Shown here in pieces: positions 53,015 to 61,390 of a DNA stretch of 64,000 nt. The notes under the pieces are model-generated. The model was not told the origin of the DNA. It saw nothing but the letters and a program-made list of their open reading frames with translations, and made no database searches. The stretch is taken from assembly GCA_030066085.1 (NCBI GenBank), contig JASJCI010000006.1, forward strand, positions 62,001-126,000, in the 5' to 3' direction. The first letter of the stretch is position 1; every line of letters starts with the position of its first letter. The position numbers were made by a program, and so were the translations under genes. This DNA is from Gammaproteobacteria bacterium. Its GTDB lineage: Bacteria; Pseudomonadota; Gammaproteobacteria; GCA-001735895.

Positions 53015-54945
53015 TCGTCGCCACCGCGGGCCACGTGGATCACGGCAAGACCGAGCTGGTCAGGGCGCTGACCGGGGTCGACACCGATCGCCTGCCGGAG
53101 GAAAAGACACGCGGCCTGTCGATCGACCTGGGCTTCGCCTACCGGCCGCTGGCCGGCAACAGCCCACTGGGATTCGTCGACGTTCCCGGCCACGAAAAGT
53201 TCGTGCGCAACATGCTGGCCGGGGTCGGCGGTATCGACCTCGGGTTGCTGGTGGTCGCCGCGGACGACGGCGTCATGCCGCAGACCCGCGAGCACTTCGC
53301 GATCCTTGACCTGCTCGGTATCGACCAGTGCCTGGTCGCAATTACCAAGACCGACCGCGTCGATGCCGACCGCGTGCGCCAGGTTCGCAACGATGTCGCG
53401 ACCCTGCTCGGTAACGCCGGTCGCGCTGACGTGGAGGTTTTCCCGGTGTGCGCGCCCGCCAACGACGGGATCGACGCGCTGCGCATGGCGCTGGACGCAC
53501 GCGGCCGGGAACTGCCGCAACGCACGACCGAGGGCCATTTTCGCATGGCGATCGACCGCTCGTTTTCGCTGCGGGGAATCGGCCCGGTGGTGACCGGTAT
53601 GGTGTTGTCCGGCGGGGCCGCGATCGACGACGAACTGGTCGCATCCGGCAATGGCAGGCGCGTGCGGATACGCGGTATCCGCGCGCTCGACCAGGCGAGC
53701 GACCTCGCGCGGGCGGGCGAGCGCTGCGCACTGAATATCGCCGGCCGCGGTGTTAGCGAACGCAGCATGACCCGCGGCGACTGGCTGCTGCACCCGCGTA
53801 TGCTGGCACCGACGCGCAGGATCGACGTAGATCTGCGGGTACTCGAATCCGAGGCGCGCGCGCTGAAACACTGGACCGCGGTCCACCTGCACGTCGGCGC
53901 GGCACGCATCGCGGCGCGCGTCGCGGTGCTCGAGGGCGGCAGCATCGGTGCGGGCGAACGCGGGCTGGCGCAACTGGTGCTGGCGCGCGATGCCTGCGTT
54001 GCGACCGGAGACCGTTTCGTGCTGCGTGACCAGTCCGCCCGGCGGACCATGGCCGGCGGGCACGTCGTCGACCCCTTTGCGCCGCAGCGCGGACGCGCAC
54101 GATCGGCGCGGATCACGGCGCTCGGGGCGATGAACCGGCAGGATCCCGGCGGCGCGCTGCACGCACTGGCCGCATGCAGCGACGCCGGCGTGCCGCTGTC
54201 TCCGTTCGCCGTCGCGCGCAACCTGCTGCCCGCGCAGGTGACTGCCCTGCTCGCATCGCCGACGCTGATTTGCGTCGGCCCGGCTGGATCGGAACGCGTC
54301 TTCAGCACGGGAAGATGGCAAAACCTGCTGGCCCGGATCGAGGCCTCGATCGCTGAATTCCACCGCGCCCGGCCCGCGTTGCCCGGGGCGAGCCCCGAGG
54401 ACATCCAGCGACTGCTGCATCTGCCCGTCGAACGGCCGGTCATCGAGGCAGCCAGCGTGGAACTGGTGCAGGCTGGCCGACTCGGTCGACGGGGTGCGCG
54501 CTTAAATCTGCCGGCGCACGAAATGCCGATCGACGACATGGATCGGCAACTGCTCGCACGCGCGGCAACCTGCCTCGCGCCTGCCAGCGGCAGTCCGCCG
54601 AGCCTGCACCAGGCGGCGGAGGCACTGGCAGTCGACCGGAAAGTGCTCGAAGCCGTGTTGAAGCGCGCGGTCCGGACCGGCGAGATGGCATCGATTGCGA
54701 GTAACCGCTACGTGCCGAGCGCGTACCTTGCGCAGCTGGCCCGGGACGCCGAAGCCCTGGCGGCAAAAAGCACCACGGGCGGTTTCACCGTGGCCGAGTA
54801 TTGCGCCGCGACCGGGACCGGGCGAAACTTCGCCATCGATTTGCTGGAGTATTTCGACCGCCTCGGATTCACCCGGCGCAGTGACAACCGCCGACAGGTC
54901 CTGCGCCCGGCCGCGCACCTGTTCGCCGCCAAGACTCATGCATGA
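53011..54945 (+). CDS. selB: Selenocysteine-specific elongation factor
   Basis: A 644-residue GTPase that delivers Sec-tRNA(Sec) to UGA codons at SECIS-containing mRNAs. The G-domain motifs are [23 protein letters not shown] and TKTD. EF-Tu-like domains II and III follow, then C-terminal winged helices that bind SECIS. GTG at 53011 overlaps the selA stop and gives the exact family N-terminus ([13 protein letters not shown]); an in-frame ATG further upstream is inside selA. Length is close to E. coli SelB (614). Confidence 0.95.
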   Translation: MIVATAGHVDHGKTELVRALTGVDTDRLPEEKTRGLSIDLGFAYRPLAGNSPLGFVDVPGHEKFVRNMLAGVGGIDLGLLVVAADDGVMPQTREHFAILDLLGIDQCLVAITKTDRVDADRVRQVRNDVATLLGNAGRADVEVFPVCAPANDGIDALRMALDARGRELPQRTTEGHFRMAIDRSFSLRGIGPVVTGMVLSGGAAIDDELVASGNGRRVRIRGIRALDQASDLARAGERCALNIAGRGVSERSMTRGDWLLHPRMLAPTRRIDVDLRVLESEARALKHWTAVHLHVGAARIAARVAVLEGGSIGAGERGLAQLVLARDACVATGDRFVLRDQSARRTMAGGHVVDPFAPQRGRARSARITALGAMNRQDPGGALHALAACSDAGVPLSPFAVARNLLPAQVTALLASPTLICVGPAGSERVFSTGRWQNLLARIEASIAEFHRARPALPGASPEDIQRLLHLPVERPVIEAASVELVQAGRLGRRGARLNLPAHEMPIDDMDRQLLARAATCLAPASGSPPSLHQAAEALAVDRKVLEAVLKRAVRTGEMASIASNRYVPSAYLAQLARDAEALAAKSTTGGFTVAEYCAATGTGRNFAIDLLEYFDRLGFTRRSDNRRQVLRPAAHLFAAKTHA

Positions 54946-54948
54946 CAT

Positions 54949-55044
54949 GGAAGAGGATCGCACCCCGGTGGGGCGCCTGGACTTCAAATCCGGTGAGGGG
55001 CGTACCACGTCCCTGGTGGGTTCGACTCCCACGCTCTTCCGCCA
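54949..55044 (+). tRNA. selC: tRNA-Sec (anticodon TCA)
   Basis: A 96-base tRNA with encoded CCA, 3 bases after the selB stop codon. The acceptor is GGAAGAG paired with CTCTTCC and the discriminator is G. The anticodon stem is CTGGA/TCCGG with loop CTTCAAA and anticodon TCA at 54984-54986. The long extra arm (about 54992-55013) forms a 7-bp stem (GGGGCGT/ACGTCCC, one G-T pair), typical of tRNA-Sec. The T arm is GTGGG-TTCGACT-CCCAC. The eighth acceptor pair, normally closed in tRNA-Sec, reads G opposite G here. Confidence 0.95.
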
Positions 55045-55052
55045 CCCCCAAA

Positions 55053-55110
55053 ACCGGGGTCAGATCATAGTTTCCGCTAATATTAGAAAAAACCGTGATC
55101 TGACCCCGGT
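55053..55110. repeat. Inverted-repeat element, copy B (ACCGGGGTCAGATCA ends)
   Basis: Perfect 15-bp inverted ends, ACCGGGGTCAGATCA at 55053-55067 and TGATCTGACCCCGGT at 55096-55110. The core reads TAGTTTCCGCTAATATTAG, the reverse complement of the copy A core at 24341-24400. It lies directly after the tRNA-Sec CCA end and before the start at 55125, so it could also serve as a terminator. Confidence 0.85.
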
Positions 55111-55124
55111 ATGATCTGAGCTGA

Positions 55125-56666
55125 ATGATGGCTTTGTTTGACAACTGGCGCAGGAAAGCGCTGCTGGCCTTACTCGTCATCGCGGTGTTCGCCTCGACCT
55201 GGGGATACTGGTTCGTGACGACTCGCGAAGCGCGCGAGTTTTCGCGGGTCACCTATGCCGAACACTGCGCCGGCTGTCATGGCGATAAGCTGCAGGGGAC
55301 GGCCCGCGGCTCGAACCTGATGGCGGAGAGCCTGAAATACGGCGACGATACCGCGTCACTGGTGCGCAACATCGACGGCGGCCTGGCGGCACACGAGACG
55401 CTAAATCTGCCGCTCGACATTCCCGAAAACACCGTCAAGGCGCTGGCCCTGTTCATCTCGGAGCGGCGTCAGCAATATCCCACGATTCCGGATTCCTACG
55501 AACACTATTTTAGCGGCAGGCGCGTGGACTCCAGGTACCATCGCTTTCGGGTCGAGCTGTTCAGCGAACTCGCGAGCCGCCCCTACTCGATCGCGCCGCT
55601 GCCAGACGGGCGCATCCTGGTCAGCGAAAAAGTCCGCGGGCTTTCGATCGTGGCGCCAGACGGCAGCCAGGGAGACCTGATCGACGGCGCGCCGACCGCT
55701 TATGCCGAGTTGCTGGATCTCCGCGGCAGCTACGTCGGCTGGGGCCACCTGCTCGAGGTGGCGCTGCACCCCGACTATGCCGTCAACGGCTGGATTTACC
55801 TTTCCTACGGCGATCGTTGCCAGCTCGACTGTGCATCGCCGGTGCCGCAGTCGATGGTCAAGGTTGTCCGCGGGCGAATTCGCGACGGCCGCTGGGTCGA
55901 CGAGCAGGTGATCTGGTCGGTCCACGAGGACTATTACACCGTGGTACCGGATGCGGTGGCCGGCGGTCGCCTGGGCTTCGACCGCGACGGTCACCTCTAC
56001 ATCACGGTCGGCGGCAAGGCCGCCTACAAGCACCTGCACGATATGAACACACCCTACGGCAAAATCCACCGCGTCCGCGATGATGGCACGGTACCGGCAG
56101 ACAACCCGTTCTGGGAACCCGCCGACCGGCGCGCAGCCTCGTCGACGCGGCACACCGTCTGGAGTTACGGCCACAGGACCACCCAGGGACTCGAAGGCCA
56201 CCCGGTCAGCGGGGCAATATGGAGTTCCGAAATGGGCCCGCGCGGCGGCGATGAAATCAACCGGATCATCGGCGGGGAAAATTACGGCTGGCCGCTGTAT
56301 ACCAACGGGCTGGATTACGATTCGACCGAGATCGATATCGGCGAGGACCTGGGGCTGGACTTCCCCATCGAGGACACCCAACTGCCGGTCGTGGATTTCA
56401 CCCCGGCGCCCGCGCTGTCGAATCTCACGTTTCACCGCGGCGATCGTTTCCCCGCATGGCAAGACGACATGCTGGTGGGCAGCCTGAAAGCGCTGAGCGT
56501 CTATCGCCTGCGCTTCGACGACAACGGCGCGCCGGTCGAACAGGAAACGCTGGTGACCGGCCTGGGACGCGTGCGCGATATCGAAATGGGTGCGGACGGC
56601 CTGGTTTACATCGCGCTCGAACACGGTGAAACCGGCTCGATCGTCCGGCTCGTACCGACCGAATAA
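55125..56666 (+). CDS. Cytochrome c plus PQQ/soluble aldose dehydrogenase-like beta-propeller protein
   Basis: A 513-residue membrane-anchored protein with an N-terminal helix (KALLALLVIAVFASTWGYWF), a heme c site CAGCH (near residue 50) and a C-terminal six-bladed propeller of the glucose/sorbosone dehydrogenase type. Propeller motifs are RPYSIAPLPDGRILVSEK, GHLLEVALHPDY and GENYGWPLY. The family uses PQQ to oxidise sugars or aldehydes and passes electrons to a cytochrome; here the cytochrome is fused. The substrate is not predictable. It stands alone downstream of the repeat. Confidence 0.85.
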   Translation: MMALFDNWRRKALLALLVIAVFASTWGYWFVTTREAREFSRVTYAEHCAGCHGDKLQGTARGSNLMAESLKYGDDTASLVRNIDGGLAAHETLNLPLDIPENTVKALALFISERRQQYPTIPDSYEHYFSGRRVDSRYHRFRVELFSELASRPYSIAPLPDGRILVSEKVRGLSIVAPDGSQGDLIDGAPTAYAELLDLRGSYVGWGHLLEVALHPDYAVNGWIYLSYGDRCQLDCASPVPQSMVKVVRGRIRDGRWVDEQVIWSVHEDYYTVVPDAVAGGRLGFDRDGHLYITVGGKAAYKHLHDMNTPYGKIHRVRDDGTVPADNPFWEPADRRAASSTRHTVWSYGHRTTQGLEGHPVSGAIWSSEMGPRGGDEINRIIGGENYGWPLYTNGLDYDSTEIDIGEDLGLDFPIEDTQLPVVDFTPAPALSNLTFHRGDRFPAWQDDMLVGSLKALSVYRLRFDDNGAPVEQETLVTGLGRVRDIEMGADGLVYIALEHGETGSIVRLVPTE

Positions 56667-56749
56667 ACCACGCCGGAATCCTATCCCGGTTAATCAATCA
56701 TGGCCGGCGCGGTCTGCGCTGACCTGACTCGCCGCGAGAGTTTCCCGGG

Positions 56750-57136
56750 CTAGTCCTGGCCCAGCCGATCGATCAGCGCGCGCAGCAGGTCGGTTTCGGT
56801 CAGGATTCCAACCAGTTTGCCATCGTCCCCCAGCACGGGCAGACCCCCGAACCGGTGCTCGATCATTTGCCGCGCGGCGGCCGCCAGGTCTTCAGCGGGA
56901 CTGGTCGTAATCACCGGGCTGTGCATCACTTCCGACACGTCCACCTCTGCCTCGCGATATGCCATCGAGGCTATCTTCAGATCACGCCGCGTCAGGATGC
57001 CGACCACGGCCCCGTCACCATCGACCACGGGAATGTGATGCAGATCCTTTTCCTGCATGATCTCGAATGCCTGCCAGTAATCCGTGTCGTGCCGGAGGGT
57101 GACAGGCGCTTGCGACATGTAGCTCTCAACTCGCAT
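56750..57136 (-). CDS. Tandem CBS-domain protein
   Basis: A 128-residue protein consisting of two CBS domains (SYMSQAPVTLRHDTDYWQAF and HSPVITTSPAEDLAAA as starts), a Bateman module that binds adenine nucleotides. A GAGGAG ribosome site precedes ATG at 57136. Such proteins are sensors without an enzyme of their own. Not obviously part of the zinc locus, since a 194-base gap separates it from hisI. Confidence 0.87.
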   Translation of the reverse strand: MRVESYMSQAPVTLRHDTDYWQAFEIMQEKDLHHIPVVDGDGAVVGILTRRDLKIASMAYREAEVDVSEVMHSPVITTSPAEDLAAAARQMIEHRFGGLPVLGDDGKLVGILTETDLLRALIDRLGQD

Positions 57137-57330
57137 CGTGGGCTCCTCGTGTAGTTATAACAGCAGCATAAAGACCGCTTGTCCCTGCAACAAGTAGCGG
57201 TATTTAATCATCGGAATTAAATATGGAAATGGTGTTCAGGCGCGGGCGCGCCTGAATCGCAGCCTGTTCGAGCCAGGCAAGTGGCTACCCGGGCCAGCGT
57301 GATCGTTACCGTAAACGATTTGCTGTAAAA

Positions 57331-57750
57331 CTAAATCGCATCCTTGTTCACTCGAACCTGTTGCCGCTCCCGATCCACGCTCAGGTAAAAGCAGTCTGCG
57401 CGCCCGGTATGGCAGGCGGCGCCCTTCTGTTCGACCTGGCACAGCAGGACATCGCCGTCGCAGTCGATCGACATGGACACGAGCGCCTGGGAGTGGCCGC
57501 TGCTTTCGCCTTTCACCCATAGCTGTTCGCGGCTGCGTGACCAGTAGGTCATGCGTCCCGTGGCCAGGGTGCGATCCAGCGCCTCGCGATTCATCCAGGC
57601 AAACATGAGGACCTGCATGCTGTTGGCGTCCTGGGTGATGACCGGAATCAATCCGCGATCGTTGAACGCCAGCTGTTCGAGAACCTCCGACAGCGGCAGC
57701 GTTTCATCGCGGGCGAGGTTTTCCCTGGAAGAGAAATACGAGTTCTTCAC
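57331..57750 (-). CDS. hisI: Phosphoribosyl-AMP cyclohydrolase, HisI-type, linked to zinc uptake genes
   Basis: A 139-residue zinc enzyme catalysing step three of histidine synthesis, hydrolysis of phosphoribosyl-AMP. Zinc ligands are in [13 protein letters not shown] and DCFY, and the active-site signature is [14 protein letters not shown] and [18 protein letters not shown]. There is no fused HisE domain. It lies in a gene string with gloB, znuB and znuC under a Zur-like operator. Zur-regulated HisI paralogues that back up the main enzyme in zinc limitation are known in other bacteria, so this may be HisI2 and not the his-operon copy. Confidence 0.9.
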   Translation of the reverse strand: MKNSYFSSRENLARDETLPLSEVLEQLAFNDRGLIPVITQDANSMQVLMFAWMNREALDRTLATGRMTYWSRSREQLWVKGESSGHSQALVSMSIDCDGDVLLCQVEQKGAACHTGRADCFYLSVDRERQQVRVNKDAI

Positions 57751-57769
57751 AGCCAGTCACCGGGTAGCG

Positions 57770-58549
57770 TCAATCGTAGTCCCTGTCCTTCCATTCGCGC
57801 ACCGCGTGAAACACGGCGTCGCGGCCGGACAGCGAATTCCCGCTCCAGTTCTCGGCGGCGTGGATCACGCTGTCCTGGTCCGTGCGCATGAACGGGTTGG
57901 TCTCGAGCTCGATAGCAATGGGAAACGGAACGGTCGGCTGGTCCTGCTTCCGTTTCGCGGTATCCTGCCGGTGACGCTGATGTAACGCCTCGTTGTCGGG
58001 TTCGACCCACTGCGCGAAACCCAGGTTCGCCAGCGTGTACTCGTGCGCGCAGTATGCGAGCGTATCGCCGGGCAAAGCGGCAATTTTCTGCAACGAGCGG
58101 CTGAGCTGTTGGTGGGTGCCGCTGAAAACACGGCCGCAGCCACCGGCAAAAAGCGTATCGCCGCAAAACAGCACACCGTGTCCATAGTAGGCAATATGCC
58201 CCTCGGTGTGGCCGGGCACATCGAGCACTTCGAAATCGAGCTGCAAACCCTCGAGCCGCACCCGATCGCCCTCGACCAGTCGCACTTCCAGGTCCTTGAT
58301 CGGCTCGTTTTTCGGTCCGTAGACGACCGCATCCGGCCATCGACTTTTCAGCTTGCGGATACCGCCGACATGATCGCCGTGCTTGTGCGTGATCAGAATG
58401 GCGTCGAGACGCAGTCCGCACTGCTCGATTGCCGTGATGACCGGGTCGGCGTCGCCCGGATCGACCACGGCGCAGCCGTTATGACCTTCACTTTCCAGTA
58501 ACCACAAGTAGTTGTCTTCGAACGCGGGAATCGGGGAAATTTTCAACAT
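57770..58549 (-). CDS. gloB: Hydroxyacylglutathione hydrolase (glyoxalase II)
   Basis: A 259-residue metallo-beta-lactamase-fold enzyme that hydrolyses S-lactoylglutathione. The di-metal motif THKHGDHVGG (HxHxDH), VPGHTEGHIAYY, CGDTLFAGGCGR and CAHEYT are all present. Normally stand-alone, it is here downstream of znuB by 59 bases and 19 bases before hisI, so it probably belongs to the zinc-starvation operon. Glyoxalase II can use Zn, Fe or Mn, so a copy adapted to low zinc would make sense. Confidence 0.92.
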   Translation of the reverse strand: MLKISPIPAFEDNYLWLLESEGHNGCAVVDPGDADPVITAIEQCGLRLDAILITHKHGDHVGGIRKLKSRWPDAVVYGPKNEPIKDLEVRLVEGDRVRLEGLQLDFEVLDVPGHTEGHIAYYGHGVLFCGDTLFAGGCGRVFSGTHQQLSRSLQKIAALPGDTLAYCAHEYTLANLGFAQWVEPDNEALHQRHRQDTAKRKQDQPTVPFPIAIELETNPFMRTDQDSVIHAAENWSGNSLSGRDAVFHAVREWKDRDYD

Positions 58550-58608
58550 TTGCTTTTCGGTCTAGGTTTTTTGGAGAGGCTTCAGGTAAACGGTGACTGA
58601 GTGTTGTT

Positions 58609-59421
58609 TCAAACTCGAGACCTGGATTTTCGCCGATCGGACAGATTCCAGAAAATGCTGGAAAAGGCGAACATCAACGCCACCATGCAGACTATGGTGG
58701 GACCGGTTGGCGTATCGAGTTGATAGGAAGCCCGGAGCCCGACCAGGCTGGCGGCACAACCGATGATGGCCGCGGTGACCGCCATGGCCTCCGGCGTTTT
58801 GCAAAAGGGTCGTGCGGTTGCGGCCGGGATGATCAGCATCGCGGCAATCAGGAGCACGCCGACGACCTTGATCGCCACCGCAACCACGATCGCCAGCGCA
58901 ATGGTGAGGATGAGCTGTTCGCGCCCCGGGGAGATGCCGCTGGCATGGGCCAGGTCGGGGTTCATCGTCGCCAGCAGCAAGCCGGACCAGCGATAAACCA
59001 CCAGCACGACCACCAGGATGGCGCCACCCCAGATGATCGCGAGGTCGGTCTTGCCGACCGCCAGGATATCCCCGAACAGGTAAGCCATCAGGTCGATCCT
59101 GATACCGTCCAGGAACGAGACAGCTACCAGGCCTACCGCCAGCGAGGAGTGCGCCATGACCCCGAGCAGGGTATCCATGGCATAACCTCGACCGCTGAGG
59201 CTGGAGACCAACGTGGCCATGAACAGGCACACGACCAGGACACCGGCAAAAATCGGGGTTTCCAGGGCCAGCGATAGAGCAACCCCGAGTACCGCGGCAT
59301 GCGCGGTCGCGTCGCCGAAGTACGCCATCCTGCGCCAGACGATAAAACATCCGAGCGGTGCCGCTGCCAGCGCAACGCCGACACCGGCCAAAGTGGCCCG
59401 GACGAGAAAATCATCCAGCAT
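58609..59421 (-). CDS. znuB: Zinc ABC transporter permease
   Basis: A 270-residue polytopic permease of the ABC-3 family (8 or so helices; motifs IVWRRMAYFGDATAHAAVLG and AIKVVGVLLIAAMLIIPAATA). It overlaps znuC by one base. With ZnuA and ZnuC it imports Zn(II) at high affinity. Confidence 0.94.
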   Translation of the reverse strand: MLDDFLVRATLAGVGVALAAAPLGCFIVWRRMAYFGDATAHAAVLGVALSLALETPIFAGVLVVCLFMATLVSSLSGRGYAMDTLLGVMAHSSLAVGLVAVSFLDGIRIDLMAYLFGDILAVGKTDLAIIWGGAILVVVLVVYRWSGLLLATMNPDLAHASGISPGREQLILTIALAIVVAVAIKVVGVLLIAAMLIIPAATARPFCKTPEAMAVTAAIIGCAASLVGLRASYQLDTPTGPTIVCMVALMFAFSSIFWNLSDRRKSRSRV

Positions 59422-60143
59422 CAGTTGACTCTATTATTATGGCTGTATGAATGATGATCATGGTGGTGATAGACAGCTGTCTCCATATCGTCCAGGTCGA
59501 ACAGCGACTGGTATTCGGGGGAGGCACTGACCACCTCGGGTTTCCCCTGGCAGCAGATATGTCCATTGAGACAGATGACGTGATCGGTTCTGCGCATGAC
59601 CACGTGGAGTTCGTGACTGACCATGATCACCCCACAGCCCAGTTCCTCGCGCACCGCATCGATCTGCCGGTAGAATCCCGCCGACCCCCGATGATCGAGG
59701 CTCTGGGTAGCTTCGTCCAGCAACAGCAGGTCGGGTTTTTCGAGCAACGCCCGCGCCAGCAGCACACGCTGGAATTCACCACCGGAAAGCGACATCACCT
59801 GCTGCTGATCCAGGCCTGAAATACCCGCCCCGGCCATCGCGGCATCGAGTGCTTCGGCCGATGGTCGGCGCGGTAAACTCATAAAGCGGCGCACCGGCAT
59901 GGGCAGGGTTTCGTCGATGTGCACCCGTTGCGGCACGTAACCGATTTTCAGCCCGCGGGAATGCAGTACCTGACCGGACGCCGGCTTCACGGCGCCGATC
60001 AGCGCGCGCAACAGGGTCGACTTGCCCGATCCGTTGGGACCGATGATGGTGACGATCTCGCCTCGCTCGAGGCCCATGTCGATGTCTTTTAGAACCATTC
60101 TCTGGCCCAGTTGAACACACAGGCCCCGGGTTTCTATCAGCAT
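59421..60143 (-). CDS. znuC: Zinc ABC transporter ATPase
   Basis: A 240-residue ABC ATPase. Walker A is GPNGSGKST, signature LSGGEFQRV, Walker B LLLLDEATQSLD, H-loop VSHELH. The C-terminus is His-rich (YHHHDHHSYSHNN), as is common in ZnuC-type proteins and may hold zinc. ATG at 60143 is used; the upstream frame to 60212 crosses the operator region. It starts the minus-strand branch of the zinc locus. Confidence 0.94.
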   Translation of the reverse strand: MLIETRGLCVQLGQRMVLKDIDMGLERGEIVTIIGPNGSGKSTLLRALIGAVKPASGQVLHSRGLKIGYVPQRVHIDETLPMPVRRFMSLPRRPSAEALDAAMAGAGISGLDQQQVMSLSGGEFQRVLLARALLEKPDLLLLDEATQSLDHRGSAGFYRQIDAVREELGCGVIMVSHELHVVMRRTDHVICLNGHICCQGKPEVVSASPEYQSLFDLDDMETAVYHHHDHHSYSHNNRVN

Positions 60144-60237
60144 GTCAGCACGACTCTTTTTATTTGCACATGGGTAATAGCCAGTCTGCCGGCAAATTGG
60201 GTTTGCCGTCAAAAAACGTATCGGTCATAATGGTTAC

Positions 60238-60255
60238 GTTATAACATATCATAAC
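60238..60255. promoter_or_regulatory. Zur-like operator between znuC and znuA
   Basis: GTTATAACATATCATAAC is an imperfect palindrome (14 of 18 positions symmetrical) resembling the gammaproteobacterial Zur box around GTTATA-TATAAC. It is placed in the only non-coding gap between the divergent znuCB and znuA transcripts, where Zur normally represses when zinc is sufficient. Confidence 0.75.
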
Positions 60256-60321
60256 TGAATAATTGTCATCCAGCGCGGCCTCAAGGTGACCGACGCGCTG
60301 GTTTTCGTCTGGAGAACAACC

Positions 60322-61386
60322 ATGTTTCGACTTTTCTTGTTGGGGTCATGCCTCTGCCTGTTCCTGCCGGTGACGGCAGTCGCCAGCCCGCCCAAAGTGG
60401 CCGTGGACATTGCACCCGTGCACTCGCTGGTCGCGCAGGTCATGACGGGCGTGGGGGAGCCGGACCTGGTCATTCGGCCGGGCGCGTCGCCGCACGAGTA
60501 TACTTTGCGGCCTTCCGAAGCGGAAGCACTGTCCCGCGCCGACGTGGTGTTCTGGGTCAGCGAGGAACTGACGCCCTGGCTCGAATCTCCGATCGAGAAC
60601 CTGGCTGACTCCGCCACCAAGGTGACGCTGCTGGAAGTTTCCGGTATCACCCTGCATGACTTCCGCGAAGGCGCCACGTTCGAAGCCCACGATCATCATG
60701 GCGATGAGCATGGGCACGACGACGAGCACGCCCACGAGGATGAACACGGGCACAAGGACGAGCATGCTCACGAAGACGAGCACGCCCACGAAGACGAGCA
60801 CGGGCACAAGGATGAACATGCCCATGAAGACGAGCACGGGCACAAAGACGCGCACGGGCATGCCCACGGCGAACATGATCCGCACGCCTGGCTGGACCCG
60901 GAAAACGCCAAGATCTGGCTAGAGACTATTGCCAGCGTGCTTGCCGAGGCAGACGCCGCCAATGCCGCGACCTATCGCAGCAACGCGGCGACCGCGATCG
61001 CAAACCTGGACGCCCAGATCGCTTCCATTCGCGCCCGGACCGAAAAGCTGGGCGAAATCAAGTTCATCGTGTTTCACGATGCCTACCAGTACTTCGAGCG
61101 ACGCTTCGACGTAGAGGCCACCGGCGCTATTTCCGTAGGCGATGCTTCGGAGCCGAGTCCCGCACGCGTCGCGGAAATTCGCGACACGGTTGCCGACCTG
61201 GGCGTACGCTGCGTGTTTACCGAACCACAGTACAATCCGGATATGGTGATCTCCGTATTCGAGAAAACGGAGGTCGCAACTATCGGCGTCATGGACCCTC
61301 TCGGCGCCGACATCGCTATCGGCCCGGATCATTACTCCAAACTGATGGAAGCACTGGTATCGAGCATTACGCAGTGTCAGAATTGA
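60322..61386 (+). CDS. znuA: High-affinity zinc-binding periplasmic protein
   Basis: A 354-residue substrate-binding protein with signal peptide (FRLFLLGSCLCLFLPVTAVA). Zinc ligands are in APVHSLVAQV, ASPHEYTLR (His), KFIVFHDAYQYF and a final Asp region. A long Asp/Glu/His-rich loop spans about residues 115-195, typical of ZnuA but unusually long and regular. The start at 60322 gives the signal peptide directly; the frame upstream to 60286 is not needed. Confidence 0.95.
   Translation: MFRLFLLGSCLCLFLPVTAVASPPKVAVDIAPVHSLVAQVMTGVGEPDLVIRPGASPHEYTLRPSEAEALSRADVVFWVSEELTPWLESPIENLADSATKVTLLEVSGITLHDFREGATFEAHDHHGDEHGHDDEHAHEDEHGHKDEHAHEDEHAHEDEHGHKDEHAHEDEHGHKDAHGHAHGEHDPHAWLDPENAKIWLETIASVLAEADAANAATYRSNAATAIANLDAQIASIRARTEKLGEIKFIVFHDAYQYFERRFDVEATGAISVGDASEPSPARVAEIRDTVADLGVRCVFTEPQYNPDMVISVFEKTEVATIGVMDPLGADIAIGPDHYSKLMEALVSSITQCQN
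60706..60849 (+). repeat. 18-bp tandem repeat coding the ZnuA His-rich loop
   Basis: Eight in-frame 18-base units such as GAGCACGGGCACAAGGAC run from 60706 to 60849 with a degenerate ninth. Each codes for D/E-H-x-H-x-D, so unit number directly sets the number of metal-binding His. Units differ by silent or conservative changes. Confidence 0.88.
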
Positions 61387-61390
61387 CCAT

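Noticed and set aside
51620-56666. In-frame TGA selenoprotein near the sel genes
   Set aside because: No gene around shows a continued homologous frame past TGA, and no SECIS-like hairpin was identified by eye.
57137-57330. Second Zur box near GTTATAAC at about 57147
   Set aside because: Only a half-site matches and it is equally well a promoter -10-like sequence for the CBS gene.
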